Source: an uncultured Poribacteria bacterium (GTDB lineage Bacteria > Poribacteria > WGA-4E > WGA-3G). Taken from it: a stretch of 64,000 nt of DNA. Made by a program: the position numbers and the translations under genes. Under the pieces are notes generated by a model. The model had not been told where the DNA came from, searched no databases, and was given only the letters and a program-made list of their open reading frames with translations. Position 1 is the stretch's first letter. The number at the start of each line of letters is the position of its first letter. The stretch covers positions 2,708,481 through 2,772,480 of the forward strand of contig OY282383.1 in assembly GCA_958295855.1 (NCBI GenBank). The letters are read 5' to 3'. Positions 42,156-51,300 of this stretch are shown piece by piece.

Positions 42156-43640
42156 TTATTCATCACTCGGTTTAATCGACTCAAAATAGCGTTTCACGTA
42201 AAACTTATAGCCCAACGGTATCTGCTCCTGGGTGAGGGCATCCTCAGAAAGTTTCTGATACTTCGTGTAAGCCGCTTTATAGCTGATAGCGGACTGCTGT
42301 CCCTCTGCCGAGGCTTTAGAGGTTTGGACGGTGGAGGCACCCTCTCCCTGGACACCCGTAATCTGTTCAAGATTCAAGGTGGAATCAAGAGATGTCAATT
42401 GACCCAGTTGACTCGCGGATGTTTTGTTACCCGCTCCATTGCTCGGAGTGTTGCTCAGTTTATATGTCAACCCTGTAGCCTTATTAATTCCATTGCCGCT
42501 ACAAGCCCCGGCAATACCTGCTTTGCAGGCCTCAGATTCGGCCAGTAATTGTGCCAACCGCAAGTTTCGATTTTTGAGGAGTCCGAGATCCCGGATGTTT
42601 TTGCTTGATGCACGGAGCCGCGTTTGCGCGCCTTCGACATCATCAACGGCTAAGCCTTCCCCTGCTCCTGACAGTTCAGATCCAAGTCTGTCAAGTTCTG
42701 TACTTTGCAGGCTCTTGCCACCGCGTTTGAGCTCATCAGAAAGATTTTGACGTTTCTCCTTGTCGAATTTTGGTAGCTCCTTCGTCACATTGTCAAGTTT
42801 TGCCGCTGCTTGTTGGTAATCCCCGCGTTTAAGTTGGAGTCCGAATTCGCCGAGGTAGGGGTTGCCGATGAACTGTTGCCCCAATCCGTGCATGAGTTCT
42901 GCCTGCTTCGCCATCTTGACAGGATCGATCTTTGTTTTTAACAGCGCGCTCAACTCTGTCATTCGCGCCAGTGCTTCTTTGGGGGCAATCTGCGGTTTTT
43001 TCAGTTCAAGAGCTCTGTTCTCAATTTCTTTCAGGAGTTCTTGAAGTTCCGGATCTTCGTTCTTTTCCGCGTCCTTTTTTGCGGCTTCAATCTGCTTCAA
43101 AAAGGTGTCAGCCTCCGCTGCGATTTGCGGCGAAAAGTCGATTTCTGTTGAGGTTGCCGGCGGCGCGAAAAACTCAACGAACGAGAATCCGATGAGAAAC
43201 GCAGCGACGAGGGCGATAAATTTGGTTTCACGCGGAACGGCGTAGCGCGCAACCCGCGTCACAGGAACAGCTTGTAACCTGTTGGAAGTATCCTGAAGTT
43301 GGAGTGCACTCAATGTTTCACGGGTGTTGTGTTGAATCTGTTCCAGCCCGCTTACAACGCGGTCCTTGAGCGACGCGCCGATGTCAATTGCGTGTGCTGC
43401 TTCGTAGAGGCTGACCTGGCGAATAAGACAGATAGCCAGAGTGAGCACAGCAAGACTGAAGAATAGCCAGAGGAATGCCAGGGGTGGCATGTTAAACGAT
43501 GTGACGCTATCGACCAGGACTAACGGCACACACGCCAACAATCCGTAAAATAGAAACTGTGCAAGGGTCTGAAAATACCGCTGCACGTTCAAACGGTGGC
43601 GTACGTGGCGGATTTTTTCGAGAATCAATTTTTCGTGCAT
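42156..43640 (-). CDS. Membrane protein with long helical domain, first gene of the MoxR operon
   Basis: I do not recognise the family of this 494-residue protein. It has two hydrophobic segments near the N-terminus (about residues 25-75), a third at FIALVAAFLIGFSFVEFF (around 145), and then a long charged helical region rich in Glu, Lys and Leu (ELQELLKEIENRALELKKP and similar). A low-complexity Ser/Thr/Asn region follows near residues 390-455. Operons of moxR and DUF58 in related phyla often carry a similar membrane/coiled-coil protein. A 165-base gap with the heptamer array separates it from moxR. Confidence 0.65.
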   Translation of the reverse strand: MHEKLILEKIRHVRHRLNVQRYFQTLAQFLFYGLLACVPLVLVDSVTSFNMPPLAFLWLFFSLAVLTLAICLIRQVSLYEAAHAIDIGASLKDRVVSGLEQIQHNTRETLSALQLQDTSNRLQAVPVTRVARYAVPRETKFIALVAAFLIGFSFVEFFAPPATSTEIDFSPQIAAEADTFLKQIEAAKKDAEKNEDPELQELLKEIENRALELKKPQIAPKEALARMTELSALLKTKIDPVKMAKQAELMHGLGQQFIGNPYLGEFGLQLKRGDYQQAAAKLDNVTKELPKFDKEKRQNLSDELKRGGKSLQSTELDRLGSELSGAGEGLAVDDVEGAQTRLRASSKNIRDLGLLKNRNLRLAQLLAESEACKAGIAGACSGNGINKATGLTYKLSNTPSNGAGNKTSASQLGQLTSLDSTLNLEQITGVQGEGASTVQTSKASAEGQQSAISYKAAYTKYQKLSEDALTQEQIPLGYKFYVKRYFESIKPSDE

Positions 43641-43671
43641 GAGGATGCTCCTTTTAAAGTGTGAAATTCGC

Positions 43672-43705
43672 AGGCGGGCGGAGACAGGGCTCCGCTCGTC
43701 CTATG
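43672..43705. repeat. GGCGGAGACAGGGCTC hairpin repeat
   Basis: GGGCGGAG-ACAGGG-CTCCGCTC forms an imperfect hairpin. Related copies lie at about 15668, 24244, 24422, 45186 (reverse), 57130 and 62937, all between genes. Confidence 0.6.
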
Positions 43706-43847
43706 CAAAGTCAGTTACATTAATGGCTTTAGCTTTTGTAGGCAAGCACACAGGCTCCACCCTTACAAGGCAAAGTCAGTTACGCAAATCAGCTGCGTCA
43801 TGTTCGCAACAAAACGCCTAAGCTCTGCCCTCATAATTCAGAGTAAG

Positions 43848-45125
43848 TTACCGAACTTCAGTGACATCAGTAAAAACCTCAATGCCGAGTCTTTCAGCTG
43901 CCTCCATTGCGCCGGGTTTGAGAAACGGACATATAATTAGTTTCCGGTCGACCTTCAGATTTTCCTGTTTTTCGTAGAACGTGGCGACTCGCTCCAACGT
44001 ATAAACTTCAGATCGGCTCATAGATGATTTTATCTCAACGAGGATGAGTTTTCCATCCCGGATAACAACGTCTAATTCGACCTGAGCAGGGTGCCCATGG
44101 ACGGTGCCTTCCGTATCCTGTCTCACATATCTTTCTACTTCAAAGCCTAAGTCGCCCAAAATCCCGCTGAGTGCTTCACGGAATGAAGTTTCAGACTGGA
44201 TTCCCCAGCGAGCCCCGACAGCATGGACGGTGCGATCGAGTCTCGCCATATGTGATTCGCTCTGTCTCTGTGCGTGCGCGAGTTCGTTAACGATCTGTGC
44301 TGTCTCCGCTTGCGCCGCCCGGAGCTCTTTCGTCTCAAGCGCGAGTTCGCTAACGATCTGTGCTGTCTCCGCTTGCGCCGCCCGGAGCTCTTTCGTCTCA
44401 AGCGCGAGTTCGCTAACGATCTGTGCTGTCTCCGCTTGCGCCGCCTTGAGTTCTTTCGTCTCAAGCGCGAGTTCGTTGACGATCTGTGCTGTCTCCGCTT
44501 GCGCCGCCCGGAGCTCTTTCACCGCATCCTTGAGCTCTTTCGTCTCAAGCGCGAGTTCGCTAACGATCTGTGCTGTCTCCGCTTGCGCCGCCCGGAGCTC
44601 TTTCACCGCATCCTTGAGTTCTTTCACCGCATCCTTGAGTTCTTTCGTCTCAAGCGCGAGTTCGTTAACGATCTGTGCTGTCTCCGCTTGCGCCGCCCGG
44701 AGCTCTTTCACCGCATCCTTGAGTTCTTTCACCTCAAGCGCGAGTTCGCTAACAATTTGCGCTGTCTCCGCTTGCGCCACCCGGAGCTCTTTCACCGCAT
44801 CCTTGAGTTCTTTCACCGCATCCTTGAGTTCTTTCGTCTCAAGTACGAGTCCGTTAACGATCTGCGCTGTCTCCGCTTGCGCCACCCGGAGCTCTTTCAC
44901 CGCTTGGGCATTTTCCCTTTGTAACTGACCCAGCTCTCGCAATTCACGCCGCATCGCTTTTTGGTCTTTGGCTAATTCGGCCACAATGCGCTCTGAGCGA
45001 GTTAAATCTTGCCGTGTGACTGCAAACTCTTTGCGCATCCGATTTTCAATGGCTTCGGCAAATTCAACCATCGGGTTTCTTAACTCGGGTGGCATTTGTT
45101 CTAGTATGTCTAAATAGTTCTGCAT
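43848..45125 (-). CDS. Coiled-coil protein with C-terminal DUF3782-type PD-(D/E)XK nuclease-like domain
   Basis: The 425-residue product has a short N-terminal region (residues 1-55), then a continuous coiled coil (about 60-310). The coil is built from eight copies of a 21-residue module, R/K-x-AQAETAQIVxELALETKEL, separated by zero to two copies of a 7-residue module, KDAVKEL. The C-terminal 110 residues match the DUF3782 pattern: GARWGIQSETSFREAL, then VELDVVIRDGKLILVEIKSSMSRSEVY. The ELD and EIK residues form the PD-(D/E)XK metal site. Such domains are nuclease-like, but their substrate is unknown. The gene lies between the MoxR operon and the giant TPR gene and is probably separate. Confidence 0.85.
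   Translation of the reverse strand: MQNYLDILEQMPPELRNPMVEFAEAIENRMRKEFAVTRQDLTRSERIVAELAKDQKAMRRELRELGQLQRENAQAVKELRVAQAETAQIVNGLVLETKELKDAVKELKDAVKELRVAQAETAQIVSELALEVKELKDAVKELRAAQAETAQIVNELALETKELKDAVKELKDAVKELRAAQAETAQIVSELALETKELKDAVKELRAAQAETAQIVNELALETKELKAAQAETAQIVSELALETKELRAAQAETAQIVSELALETKELRAAQAETAQIVNELAHAQRQSESHMARLDRTVHAVGARWGIQSETSFREALSGILGDLGFEVERYVRQDTEGTVHGHPAQVELDVVIRDGKLILVEIKSSMSRSEVYTLERVATFYEKQENLKVDRKLIICPFLKPGAMEAAERLGIEVFTDVTEVR
44274..44928 (-). repeat. 21-base-periodic coding repeat array
   Basis: Units of 63 and 21 bases, nearly identical at DNA level, encode the coiled coil of the PD-(D/E)XK protein. Because every unit is a multiple of 21 bases, expansion or contraction keeps both the reading frame and the heptad register. 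Confidence 0.9.
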
Positions 45126-45185
45126 GTTCTTCCCACCTCTAATTATTCGAACAGATTTTCACTTATACAGCATTCGTTTGAATCG

Positions 45186-45219
45186 TAAGGGTGGAACCCG
45201 CCTCCACCTGTCTTCCGAA
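45186..45219. repeat. Reverse copy of the GGCGGAGACAGGGCTC-type repeat
   Basis: On the plus strand it reads GTAAGGGTGGAACCCGCC, then TCCACCTGTCTTCC, the reverse complement of the family seen at 24422. It lies between the coiled-coil gene and the giant TPR gene. Confidence 0.5.
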
Positions 45220-45349
45220 ACGAAAAAACAATACAAATCGGGTTAATTTGGTATTCGGTGTCTGTCATCCAAGGTTAGCCGCTTGATTAGGGGCGAATAG
45301 GGCGAACTTCTTCCCACGCAATTATGAACCGCGCGTTTAATTCAGGTTG

Positions 45350-48300
45350 TTACTCGTTTATAGAATCCCTTATCAACACCACATCCGCAAACGGTTTGCC
45401 CTCCATGTCGGTAAGCCGCAGATAGAATCCTAAAAAGGACATCTCACTACAGACTTTAACGAGGATGCTGTTTTGACCTTGCTTGAGCGTCACCGAAATG
45501 GTGTCCTGGTCCATCGCTGGAACATAGGCTTTGTTGTGCGTGAATACCTCGGCTTTGTTGTGCGTGAATACCTCTTCGCCATTCAACCAAACCTTCGCCG
45601 GACTCCCACCGCCGAAGCGGAGTTGGGCTTTTCGTTCGTCGGGAGAAGTCACGGTTGTCCAGGCGTAGACAGTGTTCCAATCGACGGGTTTGTCGAAGAT
45701 TTTTCGGAAATCAACAAAACCGTCGAAAGTATCATCTGTTTGCTTTTCCCAACTCACCTGTCCATCTATCCCATCATATTTGGCCGCTGTGTCGACTTGC
45801 GTAGCGTCCTCGGGGATGTAAGCTTTATTATAACCAATTCCAGCCGCATTGTCAAATGGACCGATAATCCACCAGGCACTTTCATCGATGAAGGCAGTTT
45901 TTTCCATATACGCCTTTGCCTTCTTGAGGAGGTCGCGTTCACGGTAGAATTGCGCCAGCGTGACGTTGGCTTGCAGCTCAGTCGTTGGATTACCGGAAAG
46001 AGCGTTCATCAGTTCACCTACCATCTCAACGTAAAGCTCTTCGTCCTTGGCGTTCTTGCCGGCTTGGGCAACTTTCGACCATAACTGCCGTGCCGCATAT
46101 TCGCGGGCCGCGTAAACCTGATTCATGCTGTTCATACTGCGTTTGAATTGTTGGAGTGCTTCTTCATACCGGTCGTTGGCGAGGTATGCGTGCCCCAACG
46201 TTGAGGCGTAACCCCACCCTGAAGCCATTTGTGAGGCGCGTTCGGCAAGTTCCAATGCTATCTCCGGCATGATACCTTTGTCGAGAAGCTGCTGAGCAAG
46301 AGAGCGATAGTCCCAACCTTGTTGTCTCCGGTTTACCTCTTTCTGTCGAATCGCCAGCCATTCGGCGTATACAGCATCTGCTTTTTCAGCATCGTCTGCT
46401 TCTTTGTAGGCATCACCCAACAGTTCAAGTAGAACAGTGCTCGTCTGCAATTCGGGTCTCAGTTCTTCAAGGATAGCGATGCCCTTGTCCTCTTGATCTT
46501 TGTCAGCGTAAAGCTTCCACAAACCTCGGAGTGCGCTATTATGCTCGTGTTCCTCAAGGGAAGCATTCAATGCTCGCCGATACACCACTTCGGCTTCTGA
46601 TAACCGATCACTTTTCACGTGGGTTTGTGCTAACAGACTGTAGATTTGATATGAAGTGGGTTCAAGTGCGATTGCTTTTTCGTAAGCGGTGCTTGCCTTC
46701 GCCAATTGAGTCATTTCGTCTGTCTGACGATGTTTTTGATAGAGGTCGCCGATTTTTTTGTGCCACTCGGCGTTGTCAGGTTGAAGTTCACTGAGCTTCT
46801 CGTATTGCGCGATGGCCTCGTCAATCCTGTCGCTGAATTGATATGTTTGCGCGAGGGCGAAGTACGCATCCGGGTCATCAGGGTTTTCTTCGATCTTCTG
46901 CAACTGTTCGGGAATCTGCTTTTCGTAAAGGTTGCCCTCGTTGTACGCCCGGCGCATCGCCGTTTCTGCTCTCTTACGCATCTCACCGTGTCTAGCGGAG
47001 TTTGCTACCCGCTGATAGGCAGTGGAGGCTTTCTCGTACTGTTTCGCCCCGAGGTAACTTTTCCCAAGAATCTCGTATAAATTCTCCAGGTTCGACGATA
47101 AACCGCTGTACCTTCCACTTGCAGCGAGTGCGTCTTCGCCGAACTTGATAGCAGCGTCATACATCTCACCCTCAACACAAATAGACGCGAGGGCCATGAG
47201 GAACCACATATCCTGTCTACGGTTGTTCGCTGAAAGGGCAACTTCCCCTTGGTTCCGCATTTCCTTCGCCATCTCGGGCTGGTTACTTTTATGGAGCGCG
47301 GCGGCGGCGTAATAAAAACTGCGGACGTTGCCGGGCTGTGCTTTACAGAGTGCCTGATAGGCGGCCGCAGCCTTCTCATGGTTGTCCGCATTCCGATAAA
47401 TCTCAGCGACCATTTCAAGGATAGCAGAATTATTCGCATCCTTTTCGATTTTTCCTTCAAAGATTGTTTTTAATTCATCAAGCTTCCCTTGATTTTTGTA
47501 GGCGTTAATCAAGGTTTCGCGTGCTTCATCTCCACCGAACATAATCTTGACCCCGAATTGCCCGGTGCGCATTGACATACCGCTTGAACCGGACCGAGAG
47601 AGGGTGTCGTAGAGTTCTATTGCCAAGTCGTTCTCACCAAGGTGGACATATATCTTCAGCAACTCATTGGAGATACGATTTCGCTCCCAACTTTGGGAAG
47701 TCATGTCTAATGCCTTCTTGTAAGCATCGATGGCTTTTTCCAATTCGCCCGCGGACCGGTAATCTTGGGCACGCTCCTGCTGCATGTCAAGCGTCAAGGT
47801 GCCCGCGTCTTCCGCCTGCTTTAGCATCTCCTCCAACCTACCCTGACGGCGGTAGATAGCCATGAGTTGCCGCTCAATATTTCGCCGTTCCCACTCACGT
47901 CCGGTGTGTTGAATGGCTTCCTCTAACGCCTTTTCGGCAGCCTCCATGTCATCTGTGCGGAGATACAACTGCGCCAATTGAAGATATGCCTGCCCATCAC
48001 CGGGACTAAGCTCAATTGCTTTTTTATAGGTGTCAATGGCCTCATCCACCATGTCTTCGGCAGCGTAGAGTTTTGCGAGGCGGACGTAGTGAACACTACT
48101 TTCCACATCCGCCTCAATGTATTGCTGCGCGAGTTCAAGTGCTTCGGTGGTTTTGTCAGCGTCTTGGTAGGTATCAACGAGCCCGTCCTGATACTTTGTA
48201 TTCTCCGGATCGGCTTCGAGCAACGCTTTCCAGACATCAAGTGCCTGAGCATGCTTATTTTGGCGCGTATAGAGCGTTGCGAGTTGCGCGCGCGATTCAA

Positions 48301-51300
48301 AGTCCTCAGGCATCACTTTTGCAATCTGCTCGTAGATATCAACCGCTTTTTTGACCTGGCCCTGCCGGGCATGCTGTTGTGCTAACGCTCGCTGCGTCCC
48401 GACATTGAAATTTTGCGTTTTTTCGGGCATCCGCGTAGTCGTTGCCAAACCATCGCGTCGCCGTTTAATCTCCATCAATTGGCGTTGTGCTTGTTCTCGG
48501 GCCCACCGTTGCGTTGAAGAAAAATCATTGATGATTTCGGTAAAGAGTGCTTCGGCATCGTCCCACATTTCGTGTTGCATGTACGTAGACGCGATCTCCT
48601 CTTTCTCATAGAAGTGGCCACCCCTTTGCAGAAGGCGGATGGTACCCATCTTACGGAATGTGTCCTGTGCCTTCTCTTTCTCACCTTCCTGGGCGTAGAC
48701 GGTGCCGAGTTTTTGGTAACTCTCCGAAAGTTGCCACGAATTTTGTGGATTGATGTTTGCAATTGCAGACTCAAGCAGGCGGCGTTCCCGATTCCGGTCG
48801 TTTGCGCCGCGGTAGGCATCCACCAGGCTGTTCAACCACTGGGTGTTCATTGGCCCGGAAACCCCATCATCAAGGAGGCGGTTAACGAGTATGTCGGCCC
48901 CCTCGAGGTCGTTCGCCGCAATTTTCATTGAGGCAAGAAGGTAGAGCAACGCTGTATCTTCGGGCTTTTCCGCGAGTTTTGCCTCATATTCTGTTACCAA
49001 CGCTTCTATCCCACCTGATGATTTATAGAGTTCGGTGAGTTTGGATACAATCTGTACTTGCGCATAAACATCTTGCGTCAGTCTCGTATCCGCAGTTTCC
49101 AGTTTTTCGCGCAAGAACTGTATCGCCTTTTCAGGTTCACCAGCAGCCGCGTAGGCAGACGCTAAGTCGCTATATGTATGGGATTGGTTGGGCTGAACCT
49201 CAAGCATCTTCTCGTAGAGTTCGACAGCCGCTTTGGCGTTGTTATTGTCAATACACCGCCGTGCTGCGTTTTGCGCGAAGTCGTTGCCGAAGTTTCGGCC
49301 AACAGATGGCACAATCATCTCCTTTGCGAGCGAAACGAGTTCATCAACCTTGCCTGCTTGGAAGAAGGTTTCCATCACTTCCCAATAGTTGAAACCGAGT
49401 GCGTTAGGATTATCCTTGAGGAGCATGCTGTATTGGGTAACAGCCTCCTTTGCCTGCCCGCTCCGCTGCAACATCTGGGCGTACCGTTGCCGCGTCATGC
49501 TGTCCTTGGGCCGCAGTGCGAGTGCTGCCTTAAAGGTGTCCGATGCCTTTTTCAATTGATTCGTACTTTCGTAGAACGTTGCCAATCTAACCTGTGCTTG
49601 GAATGAATCCGGATCTTTTTGGGCAGCTGCAACCAATTGGGGTTCGCGCTCTCGTACGACTTTGGAACGGCCCATCATACGTGATGCTTGCTGGAAATGC
49701 CACGAGTGCAACGTCCGGCCGTACCGGTCGCGTTGGTTGGCGAAACGCAAGGCGCGTTCAGCGATGCGCGCGGCATCCTGTCCCCGGCCCAGCTGTTCTA
49801 AATGCCGACTCAAATCTATCAGGAAATTCGGGTCGCGATGCCCCATCGCCAAGGTTGTTGTTTTCTTCGCGACAGCTATTGCGTATTGCGTGAGGCCACT
49901 CTGTTGGAGTTTTTGCGAAAACTGATAAAGTTCTCGAACCCCGAGCGGCGAATTCAGGACTTTTGTCATCAATTCGCGTACAGTGACAGTGTCGCCAGTG
50001 TGTGTGGCGAGTTGGAGCGTGAGATCATAGTACTGACGGCGGTTTCGCGCGTCTACGCCGGTGAGCTCCTCAAGTAAGTCCAACGCTGCCGCGTGTTGTC
50101 CTGTTTGGATAGCGGCAAAAACGGTATTGAGTTTGAGTGTGAGGTCATCTGGAAATTCCTTTTGCAACGCAGAGAGAATTTCCTGTGCTTTGTCGCGTTG
50201 CCCTTCCCACCAATAGCAGTAGCTCAATGCCAAACCAGGATAGATGCGCTCCCTGCCTTTCGTGGTATCCAACTCTGTCTGAAATTTGGCGTACAACGCC
50301 TGATGCTGATTTGCTGTCCACAACTGGCTGAAAACCTGCTGGAGGTACTGCAAACGGTTTTGATCGTAGTAAGTCGTCGGGGATGGATAACTCGACTGCA
50401 AGGGTGTGTAACCACTGTAGGAGTGAGACGCGTATGCAAGTGTCGCGACGTTCCGGGCGTTTGTCGCGTGCGGTTTGGTTCGCTCAAAGAACGTCCAGAA
50501 TAGTGCGATACCTTTCTCGGTTTGCCCCTCACGAATGTAAGCGGTGGCGAGGCTCTGATAGAGGCCGCTATATTGGCTCCACTGTTGCTGCATGGATGAC
50601 GGCCCGCGTGTGGTGGTGGTTCGGGGCCCTGTTGAGAGGACCGGCACCGAAAGTTGCGCGAGGATTTTCTCCGCCTCGCCGGTCTTGTCCATCTGTGCGA
50701 GGGCACTCACTAGCAGCGCACCGGTACTGAGATCGGTTACCTTTGCCTCCTCAAGCACTGCCACCAGTTTTTCGGCATCTGCTTTCCGGCCCTGACGATA
50801 AAAACCGCTGGCGTATAGCGCAATATACCAGAGCCGTGCCTCGGAGGTTAGTCCGGTCATTTCATCAAGGTATTTTTTCAAGGTTTCATAATCAATGTTC
50901 TGCCGTATTGCCATTGCCTGGCTCAACCGCAGGCTTTGATAGACAGGATCGTTGGGGGACACGGTAATCAGCCGCTCGGTTATTTCCATGAACTTGTCAG
51001 TGTTTTCTGTCAAGGTGTAGATCTGTGCTAACGTTTCAAGGGTTTGGATGTTCTTGGGATTCGCGGCAGCCTTTGCCTCAAGTTGCTCGATGAATTCTCC
51101 CAATTTGTGCCGTTGTTGCGCGATAGTTGTCAACTGTATAAGCGCGCCTACTTGTGCCTCCTCAAAATTTTTCGGTATCCACGGGCTCCCGCTGCTACGT
51201 CCAAAGGGTTGTCCCTGGATATCCCAGATGAGGGTTTGCGGGAGACTGAATTTGTGTGTGTTGATTCCGGGGGGTCCCCATGTTGAGCGAGGTGAACTCG

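Noticed and set aside
44104..44928. Long plus-strand open frames opposite the coiled-coil gene (274 and 216 codons).
   Set aside because: They are antisense images of the 21-base repeats; their translations are low-complexity Ser/Cys/Leu or Arg/Leu strings with no domain.
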